A DNA stretch of 64,000 nt from contig NC_069110.1 in the NCBI RefSeq assembly GCF_947172395.1, forward strand, positions 4,340,001 to 4,404,000, written 5' to 3'. The stretch comes from Bicyclus anynana. Lineage: Eukaryota > Arthropoda > Insecta > Lepidoptera > Nymphalidae. Numbering within the stretch: the stretch's first letter is position 1; every line of letters starts with the position of its first letter. This document shows, piece by piece, positions 42,860 to 54,617 of this stretch. The notes under the pieces are model-generated. The model had not been told where the DNA came from and did no database searches. It worked only from the letters and a program-made list of their open reading frames with translations. A program made the position numbers and the translations under genes.

Positions 42860-43340
42860 GGGATGATGACAGTTTTTTAAATTGTATATAAATTAAGAGT
42901 ATACTAATAGCAAAGCAATTTTGTAAAAGAAACAGGGTATCTGCGATCATTACTTTCGGAGCTACAGGGATTTAAAGGGTCAGATTTGCGGCGCTGCCGC
43001 GGATCCCAGAAAAACTCTCCATGCAAATTGGCACGATTTAGTGACGTCGTTGGCTCGCTGATCGTTAGGTTTGTATGGGCGTTCAAACAATATTACTGAT
43101 ATCTTTGTTATTTGTGCGTTTATGTTTATAGTTCATTTATTGAAAAATGTCACATTTAAGGAAGCTAAAACTGTGTGAACTTTCATCTAATTACAATAAA
43201 AAAAAATTAATTGATTTTGAAATTTTATTTTGCAAATATCCAGACTATCTTTGCTTTTTATGTATAAATTAGTTAACATTGACCTTATTTACCCGAATGT
43301 ATCATAAAAATCAATATATTCAAACCTAGTCATCATCCCC
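42860..43340 (-). mobile_element. MITE-D, complete
   Basis: GGGATGATGAC at the left and GTCATCATCCCC at the right; body is the reverse complement of the 10.9-kb copy. Confidence 0.87.
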
Positions 43341-43978
43341 ATTGTGGCTGGCCATCGCATTATAATAGAAAACGTCTGCATCAGCCAGCCAGATCTCATT
43401 TTATGAAGTCTGTAAGTTTCTAAGTCAGCTCCTACTTACTCCTATCATATTTGTGATGAAAGTAGAGGATTATAGTGAAGAGAGACTTGCGAGGTAGCAG
43501 GTTTCCAGACTTAAAACAAACATTTTGTAATAGAGATTTGTCAATAGCGCGTCAAAATTGAGGCTACCAAAAGCGGCTAATTGTCTCAATTTCATCACAT
43601 CAATTTGAATCACATGGTAAACAATGAAAGTTATAGAAATAAATAATACCTAAACAATGTTTACAATGTTGAGGTGTGTGTTCAGGAACTGTTAAACTGT
43701 ATATACATAAATATATGTATAATGGAATTAAATACAGAATTGTGCATGTGTGCACTCGGTGGAGTAGCTAAATTCGGGTTACTTTTTGTGGTGATTTTGT
43801 GGTATGTAACATATTTATAGTATAAAATATCGTAGGTTCAAAAAGTATTTTTTTTTAAAAAAAAAGCTCATGCTACTCCGGCCCAAACTCCATTAGTATT
43901 TTATATAACCGATGTATAACAAAACAGGTTTTAATTTATTTAATCGCTTCATAATTCTCAAACAACCTCCCATATTAC
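43341..43978. other. AT-rich spacer
   Basis: Nothing recognised. Confidence 0.55.
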
Positions 43979-44035
43979 ATTTCTAATACATTTACAAAGG
44001 AAATACTTTATTTCCTTTGTAAATGTATTAGAAAT
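43979..44035. repeat. Perfect 27-bp palindrome with 3-bp spacer
   Basis: Arms 43979-44005 and 44009-44035 (ATTTCTAATACATTTACAAA...) are exact reverse complements around CTT. Confidence 0.95.
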
Positions 44036-44720
44036 TACGAAATAATTGTAATTGGTCGCCGAGTACCTTTTATTTCCTTTGACTTTCTAAAATATGGTGA
44101 TTACAAAAAATTTATTTCCTCCTGGATATATAAAATAATTATTAGGTAAGACGAATATAATTACATAGTATGACAAAAAAAGTTTTATATTTGGACAATA
44201 AGGTAGCTGTTGACTCATATCAGATTTAATATAAACAATATTAATTCCGATTATTACATGGAATAAGGGTCCGAAATATATATACATATTAATTAGTAAA
44301 AGTTAATTTAAAAAATAATATGTTTTTAATCATATTTTTACAAACGTCAAAAACGTCCATTTCGTGACGTCACGATGTTACTTGATGTACTAAAGGAATA
44401 AACGTCAAACCAATTAAAAACTATCTAACCAACTGTACATAACTAAAGCATATCTAAGTTGACATACACTCAACACCCCTCGCAAAATGAGGTGTATGGA
44501 CTAAAAGAAAACTCTTATAGTATCTTTCGTTCTTACGTAAACAATCGAATATCAAGGTAACGTTTGAAAATTTATGTGTGTGAATTATACATAAAGACAA
44601 ACCGAAAACCTTGATGTTTTATCAATATTTCACAATCTATGGTACCTAGATTGGTGATAAAATGGGATCATATTGAAAGATTGTAATACAATGTCATCAT
44701 GTAAAAAACTCGCATCACAA
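44036..44720. other. AT-rich spacer
   Basis: Nothing recognised. Confidence 0.55.
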
Positions 44721-45315
44721 TAAGGTCGGCTGCATACAATCGTTTTCCGTGTGTACGTTTTTCGAATCCGTTTTTCGTGTGCAGAAAATCGAATGCAAGA
44801 AATCTATATTAAATACTAGCGGATCCGGTCAAGCTTGGCTTTGACTTATGTACACTTCCCTATCCCTACCTTACTCCTACCCCTACCCTACCTTACTTAC
44901 CCTACACCTTCACTACCCCCACCCTACCCCTACCTAACGCCTGAATTAATTTGTTACAAAGATTGTGATAAATGAAGAACCGCTCGACCGATTTTGTGTA
45001 AACTTCACTTAAACCATCTACTAAATAGTCCGAACAAAGCATAAACATTTGGTTTGGATATTTTAGCCCGATCTTGAGTTATAAAGTTACAGCGATAAGT
45101 GGCATTGATTTTTATATATGTATATAGATATTAAATGACGCATATGTACGTTTTTTTCCGAACGGAACAAATTCCGCGCGTACGTAACGAGTGCGAGCCC
45201 TTGCGACATACATTCTGAATGAAAAAAAACGTAAAGCCTGCGGTAGTCTCACGGAATTCGAAATCGAAATTACGCGTTAAACGAATACGGAAAACGAGTG
45301 TATGCGGGGGGCCTT
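44721..45315. mobile_element. MITE-J, split by a Helitron
   Basis: TAAGGTCGGCTGCATACAAT at the left, GAGTGTATGCGGGGGGCCTT at the right; Hel-2 occupies 44816-45128. Without it the element is about 280 bp. Confidence 0.78.
44816..45128 (-). mobile_element. Hel-2, complete, inserted in MITE-J
   Basis: CTAG at 44816-44819 and 5' TC at 45128-45127 on the minus strand, inserted between A44815 and T45129, the canonical Helitron target. 313 bp; CCCTAC-rich array at 44860-44935. Confidence 0.88.
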
Positions 45316-45667
45316 AGTTCTTTCGGTTTCCTAGCAAGAAGAAGAGAAGTATGCTCGAATTTAGACTGAAACTAGAACCTCGTAATGTGAGTAAGCTAAC
45401 CATTGGATCAACAATGCAGTTCGTGCAATCACAGGGGATATAAACAATTTTGCAACTCGGCACCAACTCACGCAACGTGTGGTGATTCAAATCTAAATAT
45501 TTTGTATGCCCACCGACAATCGATACACGTCACTGCTTCGGATGTTTGTAAATTTTTGACCAAGAATAAATTGGTAATCCAGAAACATCGACCTGGATTA
45601 AATTACGTATGACTCAGTCCATTCGGAAGAGTCAGTCACAAACTCACATTTTAAAATTTGGGAAATG
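45316..45667. other. Spacer with a short ORF
   Basis: A 69-codon plus-strand ORF (45403-45612) shows no family resemblance. Confidence 0.45.
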
Positions 45668-45805
45668 AGTTAGTGATAGCCCAGGGGGGCGTAGGTTCGA
45701 ATCCGGTCTGGGGTATGCATCTCCAACTTTTCAGTTATATGCATTTTAAGAAATTAAATATCACATGTTTCAAACGGTGAAGGAAACAAAACAAAAACCT
45801 GCATG
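45668..45805 (+). mobile_element. SINE-A 5' half
   Basis: Head, with part of the segment between the boxes deleted (CCCAGGGGGGCGTAGGTTCG), to CAAACGGTGAAGGA, then cut off. Confidence 0.8.
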
Positions 45806-46482
45806 TAAACAATACTTCACGAGCAAATGTGTTATAAATAATAATAATAACATAGAATACAGACTATCCTTGTTAAGAATGAGAAACATGGTCACAGTAG
45901 TATAAGCTGTAACCCCTGCATTTGACATTTACTCCCGGATGTTGAGTAACGCTCGACTAGTCTTCAAATGACGGGCCCTTCCCCATTTATACCCGCTCAT
46001 AGAAAACGTTTTACCTGTTTCCATTGTTACAACAAAAACAATCTATGGGTTAGTAGTAAATATAATAACAGCCAATGTAAAATAGTTGTATATAATATGT
46101 ATCAAACAATAGGTACTAAAATTAAACTAAGTAGCTGTGTTAATTTTTTTTGATTTTTCTACGTTTTTGTAAGTTAAAAAAATATAGCCATCTGCAAAAA
46201 AACTTAATTTCATGTAAACTCCGTTGCGATATTTAATATATTATTCAATACTTCTATAAAAGCCCACAATGCATTGTTTTTTATATCTGTGAAGGCAGCG
46301 TTTTGGATTAAAAAAAAATATCGTTATATTTCAACCGAATTACATAAAAACATGGCTACGTATCTTTACATAATTATGTATACGTATATAAAATTAAGAA
46401 TAAAATCAGATATACACAGTTATTTTAATTCGGCTATCATTCCCGTTTTTTATTTGTTCTTTCACTAAGCTAGCGAAATGCT
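45806..46482. other. AT-rich spacer
   Basis: ORFs here are AT-composition noise. Confidence 0.55.
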
Positions 46483-46936
46483 TTGTAGACAGAGTGAGTT
46501 AAAGAAATCGTTGCTATGAGAGAGCAACGATCCCTTTCTCCTTCTCTTCTATTCGCCTTTTAGATAGAGTGAATTAAACAAATCGATGCTCTCTCCTTCT
46601 CTCCTATGCGCCTTGTAGATAGAGTGAATTTAACAAATCGATGCTCTCTCCTTCTCTTCTATTCGCCTTGTAGATAGAGTGAATTAAAAAAATCGATGCT
46701 CTATCCTTCTCTTCTATTCGCCTTGTAAATAGAGTGAATTAAACAAATCGACGCTCAGTCCTTCTCTTCTATTCGCCTTGTAGATAGAGTTAATTAAACA
46801 AATCGATGCTCTCTCATTCTCCTCTATTCGCCTTGTAGATAGAGTGAATTAAACAAATCTATGCTTTTTCCTTCTCTTTTATTTGCCTTGTAGATAAAGT
46901 GAGTTAGACAAATCGATGATCTCTCCTTCTCTTCTA
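46483..46936. repeat. 55-bp minisatellite, about eight units
   Basis: Unit begins GCCTTGTAGATAGAGTGAAT and ends TCTCCTTCTCTTCTATTC. Units 2-8 are regularly spaced by 55; the first is longer because of an insertion (TGAGAGAGCAACGA). Confidence 0.93.
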
Positions 46937-47360
46937 CTCTTATTCGAAGTTGCGGGTAACCACAATTCGTTAAAAAGATATCACCTAGGTAAAGTTGTAG
47001 TTGTATTTCTAGTAGCATAAATGTTTTCCATGTATAAACAACCGGTAAGCGATTTCACTGTAGCTATGTCCGGCAAAAGGCGTCCCAGGACCAAAATCTA
47101 CGGCTTAGCAATGTAGACGAGTTCCGTTGTAGGAAATACATAATGTATCCACCTTTCGACCTGCCGTTTGCACACTTGTCTTCTTATGGGAAAATAAACA
47201 AATGCAAATCTTACTTCCTATTACAAACATTATTATAATATGTATTAGATATTCCTAATAACTAGTGGGGGTTTTATTTAACTCTATCTATAGGATCGGG
47301 GAAGGTGGGACATTCAAGGTGTAAAAATCTTGACAAAAATAAATATATCAAAAGTGCGAT
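46937..47360. other. Spacer
   Basis: Nothing recognised. Confidence 0.5.
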
Positions 47361-47718
47361 AGTTGACCTATTCACTATTTTGGTCTTTATTATCAACCTA
47401 TTAAAATAAACATCAATTCGATTGACAAAATGTCGTTTACCTACTGTGTGATATCCAACAGTAGGCACCGAGTGACATTTTTACATAGAATCTCAATTTC
47501 GTATATGTCAACTAGCATAAAATTCAAAAAATTCAAAATTCTTTTATTTCAATTAGGCTTAGTTTACAAGCATTTTTGAAAGGTCAGGTATATGTTAAAA
47601 TTTAATTTAATCTAATGGTGGTAATAATATACGAAAACTTAAAATTAAAGTTACGTGCGTTCCAAACGCGCCTTGGTCCGAGAAGAGCCCATACGTCAAA
47701 GATAGTGAATTAGTCTGC
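47361..47718 (+). mobile_element. MITE-E with a 174-bp insertion
   Basis: Same ends as the 53.5-kb copy; comparison shows 47519-47692 (starting TTCAAAAAATTCAAAATTC) is extra. Confidence 0.68.
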
Positions 47719-48029
47719 TGATAGATGGATGTCAAATGATTTGAAAACAAAACTCAATTAAATTTTCGAAACCTGTACATGCCTGGGTACATGATTGTGT
47801 TCGATTCTCACGTGAGCTAACAGTCAAGGAGATACGAAGACCAGGGAACAATAGGGTATCGTTATCTGCCTTTCATATCAGCGTTTCCACTCACAATGCT
47901 ATTCTGTGGGTATACTTCCGCCAAGTACGCGTATGTTTAATTAACACCCTGTATCACGGTCTGTGAGCACGCTCTATTGTACTTCATCGATATTCAATCA
48001 ATTTCATGTAGCTACAGGCAAAACCAAAG
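47719..48029. other. Spacer
   Basis: Nothing recognised. Confidence 0.5.
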
Positions 48030-48225
48030 CTTCTTCTTCTTCGACTAACACTGCGCTTTCAGGTGTATCGGCTCCTCGAACTATATGGCCAGCCCATTGC
48101 CATTGCAGCGTCGCGACATTGGTATCTTTTGAGTTTCCTCATTTCGGATTCTGATCACGCAGGGAAACTCCAAGCATAACACGCTCAATCACCCGCTGAG
48201 TGTCTTTGAGCCTTCTAACACAACT
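48030..48225 (-). mobile_element. RTE-type LINE fragment, strongly diverged
   Basis: Reverse complement carries the SVG.., MGWPYSSRSR and RVMLGVSLRDQ-coding segments with indels. Confidence 0.6.
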
Positions 48226-48560
48226 GGCCGCGGTAAAACAATTCGGAGAATTTTTTTAGTACTGCGACTCCATGGCCTAAGGATCTCCACGGCAAAAGGA
48301 ATAAATAGTTAATAGCTCTTGCTCAGAGGGGCAAACTTGAGCCACACTTGTTTTCAGCTATTTCTGCTGCGGCTTCCAGTCTTGATTCTGTCTCGCTGAT
48401 ACGTGTGCCACGTGTGTGTCGACACAAGTAGCGTCCCACATTTGGGTTCGCCTCATTTCCCAGGGTTCCAGCGTCAATCCGTCAGGTCTTTTGCCACTAT
48501 CCCGACTTATTACTGATGGCTTGATTAGTGAAAGAGTATTTATGGTGGCAAGAGCCCTTT
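48225..48560 (-). pseudogene. Decayed retroelement C-terminal coding fragment (RPDGLTLEPWE)
   Basis: Minus strand near 48520-48300 reads KRPDGLTLEPWEMRRTQMWDATCVDT, then an in-frame stop and PFAVEILRPWSRSTKK. The RPDGLT...PW...WD-x-T-C-x-DT pattern goes with the same FAVET-type module seen at 62.4 kb, so this is another older copy of that retroelement class. Confidence 0.55.
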
Positions 48561-48611
48561 TTATTTTATATGTATTAAGTCATCACTCTCTGAACGACAT
48601 CGTTTAGACTT

Positions 48612-48748
48612 ACGGCCAGTTTCTTCATCGCAAGTTACAGTCAAAGTAACGTCATAAATCAAAGGTGACGGTCTTATTCACTGAAAAATAAAGTCTTCTT
48701 TACTACTTTTACTGATACTTTAGCTTTACATGAAGAAACTGGCTATTA
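48612..48748. mobile_element. MITE-O
   Basis: GGCCAGTTTCTTCATCGCAA at the left and ACATGAAGAAACTGGCTA at the right; 137 bp. Confidence 0.7.
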
Positions 48749-49104
48749 GAGAGTGATGCCGAAATACGAGTAGATTACCGGCACTCCTGTTGTATGAATT
48801 TGCTTACCTCTTTTCCTCATGGTCATCTGTGCTGACCACAGAGCTGTGCACAGTGGTGTTACCAGTCTGAGGTCTAGAGCTACACAAAAACTTGTACAAA
48901 CTAATGTCGTTGCGGACGAACATGTTTCTGCTACTGAGACAATGAGTTTCTACTTATTTATTTATATTTGGCAATAGCTTATTGTGCATATTTTGTAAAT
49001 GTTTATTGTGTTTAAATAGGTTTCTGTACCGTTAGTCGGTAACTGAGTCTGCAAAAAATCCGTTTGATCTAAACAAACATGGTTAAAAAGCGAACAATTT
49101 ACAT
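48749..49104. other. Spacer
   Basis: Nothing recognised. Confidence 0.5.
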
Positions 49105-49255
49105 TTAGTACAATGATCGCTAACTATGTGCTCCATAAGAAGGGTCAGAGCCAAAGGGCGACGGAGCGAACTATGCACGAATATATCTGCGTGACAGTTG
49201 GGAATTGGGATCCCTAGGTGCTGAAATAACTGGTGCAATCCTGCACTGGAAATAC
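49105..49255 (+). mobile_element. RTE-type LINE fragment, strongly diverged
   Basis: Begins GATCGCTAACTATGTGCTCC, the same point as the 40,990-41,040 segment of the copy at 40.9 kb, and fades out within 150 bases. Confidence 0.5.
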
Positions 49256-50005
49256 CCGTATTCTCTTTTATAATGACAATATAGCAATACTAAAGGTCTA
49301 TCTAATTTAGTTTCCCTCCACCTTGTAAATGTTTTGAGAATGCCCGCCGCGCCATATGGAGCTCTAGAATTAAGTCATGTTCATCTTGACCTGCAGAGGC
49401 AGCCAGTGGCTATATAAGGGGAAAAAAACTATCATAGTCACGTAACTATCATCTTAAAGTGGTGGCAAAAATAATGTACACATACATAGTTAAAAAAAAA
49501 TGTGTATTTAGTGTATAGACTACTTTATTACGTTACTTAAAGTAATCGCTTATTCTGGTTTGACAAAAAGATTTTGATTCATTAGCAATTATGACATTTT
49601 CTATGTAATTTAACTTTTGCAGTGCGTCTTCAAATTTTTCAATTTAGCAGGATCTTCCAGTTCTGATCTATCTCATATCTTGATCTATCTGTTGTAATTT
49701 GCTTGTCGCATTTGGAATTATACACATTCGGTATACACATTTGTATGTACGGGGTGACAAATCATATTAGGCGTAAGGAAATGTATGAAAACATGTCTCA
49801 AGTTATAGCTACTGGTGTAAATTGACGTATTATGCGAGAAATCGTTTTAAGCGTGATCGTGTTGCGTTGTTGGTTCTACTGTAGATCATTAGTTACCTTG
49901 ATATTTTAAAGTTAGGTAGGTATACCTTTGTATGTTGAAGTTTACTCATATACGTGTATCGTTAATCGTGTAAGTACTTCCTTTAATAGATAGATTGAAT
50001 ATAAT
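49256..50005. other. AT-rich spacer
   Basis: Nothing recognised. Confidence 0.55.
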
Positions 50006-50207
50006 GGGGATGATGACTAGATTTGAATATATTGATTTTTATGATACATTCGGGTAAATAAGGTCAATGTTAACTAATTTATACATAAAAAGCAAAGATT
50101 GACCGGATATTTGCAAAATAAATAACATTATAAAATTTCAAAATCTACTAAAAATATTTACTCGCAATTAGATGAAAATTCATACAGTTTCAGCTTCCTT
50201 ACATTAA
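50006..50207 (+). mobile_element. MITE-D, left half (split by the TTAA elements)
   Basis: Starts with TIR GGGGATGATGAC and matches 10926-11128; it stops at TTAA. Confidence 0.88.
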
Positions 50208-50500
50208 TAGCAGCGTTTTACCTGAAATAAAACGCATATTAAAATACTTACCTCACTGGAAGCTTTTATATTGAGAGTAGCATTTCCGTTTCCGTCGATT
50301 TCATACCAGTTTTCGTACTTTTATTGACGTCACGTCTGGCTATGTGGCGCCACCTGGCGGTGTCGGGCTCGGGAAGTTTCGTAAATCGCTGAGCGCGACT
50401 TTAGCTCATTGGCTCAATATATCACCAGGCAGGAATTACTTAAAGCTTCCAGTGAGGTAAGTATTTTAATATGCGTTTTATTTCAGGTAAAACGCTGCTA
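50208..50500. mobile_element. 293-bp TTAA-flanked MITE related to the 4.8-kb element
   Basis: TTAA at 50204-50207 and 50501-50504. Ends TAGCAGCGTTTTACCTG and inverted CAGGTAAAACGCTGCTA; TIR about 58 bases. A second TTAA sits in each TIR 31 bases in, and from there inwards the TIR resembles that of the large element. Bases 50251-50413 are nearly identical to the reverse complement of 55167-55336, so it is an internal-deletion derivative of the same family. Confidence 0.83.
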
Positions 50501-50540
50501 TTAAAATATTGACCGTAACTGGAAGCTTTTATATTGAGAG

Positions 50541-53526
50541 CCTGTTTGTTTTCGCCTGGTGACGCCACATTATGGTATTATTTCGCCAATGTGATAATTA
50601 AAATAAAACTTTTTATAACAATATTATCTCTAATTCGATTAGGCTTTATTTAGAGAACAAGCTAGTAACGAAGTTTGACTTACTGTGTCTGTGCATAATA
50701 CAATATTCCATTTTGTTGGAATGTAGCAAAAATACATGTCTACGGTACAATGGTAGGTAGCCAGTAATAAGTATCTATTGTCTGTGGATATTATTTATTC
50801 AAACTGTCAACTCTTTGACATTCAAGTGTCATAATATGTCATCAGCCATTTACTATATTTTACAAATATTAATAAATAGAACAGTTAGCAGTGCTTAACG
50901 TGTTTTCGTTCATCTCGCGACTCCAACTCTCAACACATATACACAACAAAAATAAATCAATGAACTAAAAACATACCATACATTTTTTGGATTGGAGTTC
51001 AATACTTTTAATTTTAGGGATTTCATCATATAATTGATATTCACACTAAATTATTTAGGAAAAACACTGCTGACCGATATAGTCGTTATGAAGATTTCTT
51101 ACGTGACGTCTTTACTCATTCTGCTATAACCATATGCGAGGTGGTTTAAATTATTACAAAGAAATTAATATTAATTCCTAAAGGAAAATTATGATAGTGA
51201 TTATTTTATTTACAAATAATTTCCAGCCAGAGTAAATACTTCTATCGGTTTTTGAGCCAAATTGCGGCCAAAATTAAATAAAATCATCAGATTTTATACT
51301 ATGTTATCCCTATAATAAATAATGTTAGGTCATATACACGCCTTTCAGAGTGTACCTACAAAAATATAACTATTGAAAAAATAATTAAGAAGTTACTGAC
51401 ATTCCAAACTGGTGGCATGGAATTTTTAGGCTTTCTTAACAATTTGGCATGAATTTAAGGATATGCTTTACAAAGTTATTGATCTCTTAAGTAGGTTACT
51501 TGAAGATTCAAGAAACTTAAACTGAGTCAGTTCTTAGACATTAGGTCATATAATGTACTAAAACTTTTACTTTTCGACTAACACTACACAAGCCGATTTT
51601 TAAGTTTTGACAGGAAATTAAAAATAATTTCAGGTTTTCCCATATTTCTTGAAGACTACCTCTAACAGTTTTGTAACTGCTAAGTCCGTTGTCGTGATTA
51701 TAATAAATTTGTCTTCATTCTATAGAATTATCGGTACTGCTAGCACTCGGAATCTGAGATCCAAATGACATAAGACTTACTCTTATCAAGGCTATTAAAT
51801 AAATTCCTGTCAACCGATTCTGATGATTCTCTGAGAATCAGTGTAAGTGGTGGCGATACCATAAAGCAAGTGGGAAATTAGGGAATTTCCCACTACACAC
51901 TGTACACATCGTATAAAACAACTTGAGCGTAAGTTACATCTCGGGATACGTACAAGTAATCATGGACTACGTGTACCTTATTTAATGAGTCCGATCAGAA
52001 TAGATCAGTCACCGACATACCCTATTTCACAATCACTTTTTCTATGCTATAGTAATGAAAGCGCCAAGTATGGAAGATGGCGATGTTGTATACATCAATA
52101 CAAGTGATTTGCATGCTTGTTGTTCCTGCAGCGTATACTATTGTGTACTGTTGTGAACTTAGTGATAGTCTAATTAAGGTTACTAGACATAAAGATCTTG
52201 CAATTTTAACTGTTATATTCTATATTTAAACTCATTTCTCTTTTCCTCCGTAATATGTAACGGCAGTCATTTTGTCCAATTGAATGTTGCTTAGGAGGTG
52301 AGCTTGATTCTAGGGACATATACGAGTAGTATGACATACATTTCCTTTTTATTGGAATGCAGTACCTATTCCTCTCGTGACCATGAATACCTCAGAGGGT
52401 GAATGTTTAGTAACGCTGACCAAGCGTGGTCAAAGGCATCTGCTACTAACAAAAACACTGGCTGAGGGTGTCAGTGAAGTAGGTAGCTAGCAGTCTGATT
52501 ATATTAAACAAGGTCATTCATTCATTCAATGGTAACGGGCAAGTTTTCGATATAGTCTACATCTACGCTTCGTATTATTTTCTTAGTAAATGATAAAATT
52601 GTCGATTCTTAATTCTACATATCTCTTACAAAACATGCTGCGAATTTGATAGCATTGAGAAAGTATTTGAGAAAGAGACATGTATAGTTCAAATGACAAG
52701 GAAGTAATGTCCAACAATTCCCTGTATACAAAACGTAGGAAGCACCTTTGGGATTTTATTACATACACATGCAAGTAGGCTTGTGTCTATTCTTCAAACT
52801 GAGTTTTTGATGCTGTGCGTATTTAGCAAGTGGAAATGAGGTTAAATATTGGTCCGGCTTCAGTATTAACAACAGAGCATGGTACTTTTATGATCCTTTG
52901 TATTTCATTAAGTAGACAATTGTTGGTATTTCTTCCAAAACAGGAGTGTGGAACGATGTTCCATATAGATTAAGAAAAACACGAGGTTATTCGAGAGAAC
53001 GGTAGGAGATAACCTCAGATTAACCTCTGTACGTTTCTGGTGCCACCATTTTCTCCCATTGAAAAAGGTGGTGAAAAAGGTGGCTAAAAAGACCGCTTGA
53101 AATGAAGTCTATCTCAAAATACTTTAGGTTTTCTGGATGCATTAAACTTTAAAGCATACATAATACCCTTGATGGGCCTCGAGCCCCTGAAAAAGGATTC
53201 ATTTAGAATCCTTTGTTTTAATAGAAATTTTTATGTTACCGCTTATGCGTTTTTCTACATTTGACGGAGGGTATCATAATATGTTTTACCTTTTCGTTTG
53301 TTTCTAAGTTTTATGAAACCTGGAGTATGGTTATAAATTTTGCAAATAATAAACTGTATACATCCAGTAACACCTTTAGAAAACTTTGATGTATTCGGAA
53401 AAATAAGTTTCCTGCCTTTAACCTCAATACCAAAATGTACATGATGTTTTAATCTGACGCTTTCGTTCATCAGATTTTTACGCCATTGTTACAAAGTAAT
53501 TAATTCACCCATTGGTTACAAATCTA
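50541..53526. other. Noncoding left part of the 4.8-kb element
   Basis: About 3 kb without a convincing ORF. A 10-bp hairpin GTGGGAAATT/AATTTCCCAC lies at 51870-51893. A minus-strand ORF at 53255-53486 (71 codons from its Met; RLKHHVHFGIEVKG, CIQFIICKIYNHTPGF) looks somewhat protein-like but matches nothing I know. Confidence 0.5.
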
Positions 53527-53694
53527 GTTGGCCTATTCACTATTTTGGTCTTTATTATCAACCTATATCAATTGGAAAAATGTCATTTACCTACTGTGGG
53601 ATATTCACGAGTAAGCAATAAATGACATTTTTACATAGAAACTCAATTTTGCATATGTCAACTAGCAAACGTCAAAGATAGTGAGTCAGCCTGC
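53527..53694 (+). mobile_element. MITE-E, complete
   Basis: GTTGGCCTATTCACTATTTT at the left and CAAAGATAGTGAGTCAGCC at the right as imperfect TIRs; 168 bp. Inside the 4.8-kb TTAA element. Confidence 0.7.
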
Positions 53695-53729
53695 AAGGGC
53701 TTTAGGACATTAGTTTCTTGTACATTGCT

Positions 53730-54560
53730 GATAAACACCCTGCGAGAGTGGATTATAATGATCATACAAGCAAGGCTGCGCAAGCGTTCCAAGCGATGGA
53801 ATCTTAACATTTTTCATGCATTACCCTCGCGAGGGGTGGCGATCACACACACACGACATCGACAAGGGTATTTGAATAATTTATATAGATAGATAAGATA
53901 TTCGTATCCATACATCGTTGATAAACACCCCGCGAGGGTGGATTGTATTGATCATGCAAGCAAGGCTGTGCATGAACGTGTGCGCATTACAGATATGTAT
54001 ATTCCGTGTTGTATGTTCCACGCGATGGAACATTACTCTTCATGCATACGCCCGCGACGGTGGCGATCAAGGACACCGGTATTTGAATAATTTATATAAA
54101 GATATAAACACCCCGCGAGGGTGGGTTGTAATTATCATGCAAGCATGGCTGTGCATGAGCGTTTGCGCATTGTATGTATATTCCGTGTTGTGTGTTCTAC
54201 GTGATGAAATTTCAACACTATTTGTGCCTTGCCCATGCGAGAGGCGGCGATCCTCAGTATTTGACTGGAAATACGTCTAGGAATGTTAACACTTTCTATA
54301 ACCTCGTCCCCATGAGGGGCGGTAATCTATTAGTCCGGTATTTGACTGTGCAAATACGTCTAGGAATATTTAAACTTTCTATACCTTACTCAGTAAGTTG
54401 GTTTTGCAAATACGTCCAGGAACGTTAAAAAACTGTGTATACCTTGCCCCCGCGAGGGGCGGTAATCTATTAGACCTATATTTGACTGCAAATGTGTCCA
54501 GCGACGTTAACAGTGTCTACGCCTTGCCCCTGCGTGGGGTGGCGATTTATAAGGCCAGTA
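53730..54560. repeat. Array of diverged tandem repeats with a CCCCGCGAGGGG-like hairpin motif
   Basis: Two repeat types. The first, about 183-190 bp, starts at ATAAACACCC (53731, 53921, 54104) and contains ATCATGCAAGCAAGGCTG and GTTCCACGCGATGGAAC-type stems. The second, about 80 bp, runs from 54227 and has CCTTGCCCC...GGGGCGGTAATC and AAATACGTCTAGGAA. The shared core occurs nine times: 53738, 53824, 53928, 54050, 54110, 54230, 54307, 54446, 54526. Each can form a 3-5 bp GC stem over a GCGA or CGCGA loop. Function unknown. Confidence 0.7.
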
Positions 54561-54617
54561 ATTTACATCCAATCAAAATTCCTGTGCTAAATTCTGGCGG
54601 GATTTGTGAACCTTTTT

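Noticed and set aside
53918..54280. 120-codon plus-strand ORF
   Set aside because: It reads through the tandem hairpin repeats; the repeat periods (190 and 183) do not keep one frame and the translation is not conserved between units.
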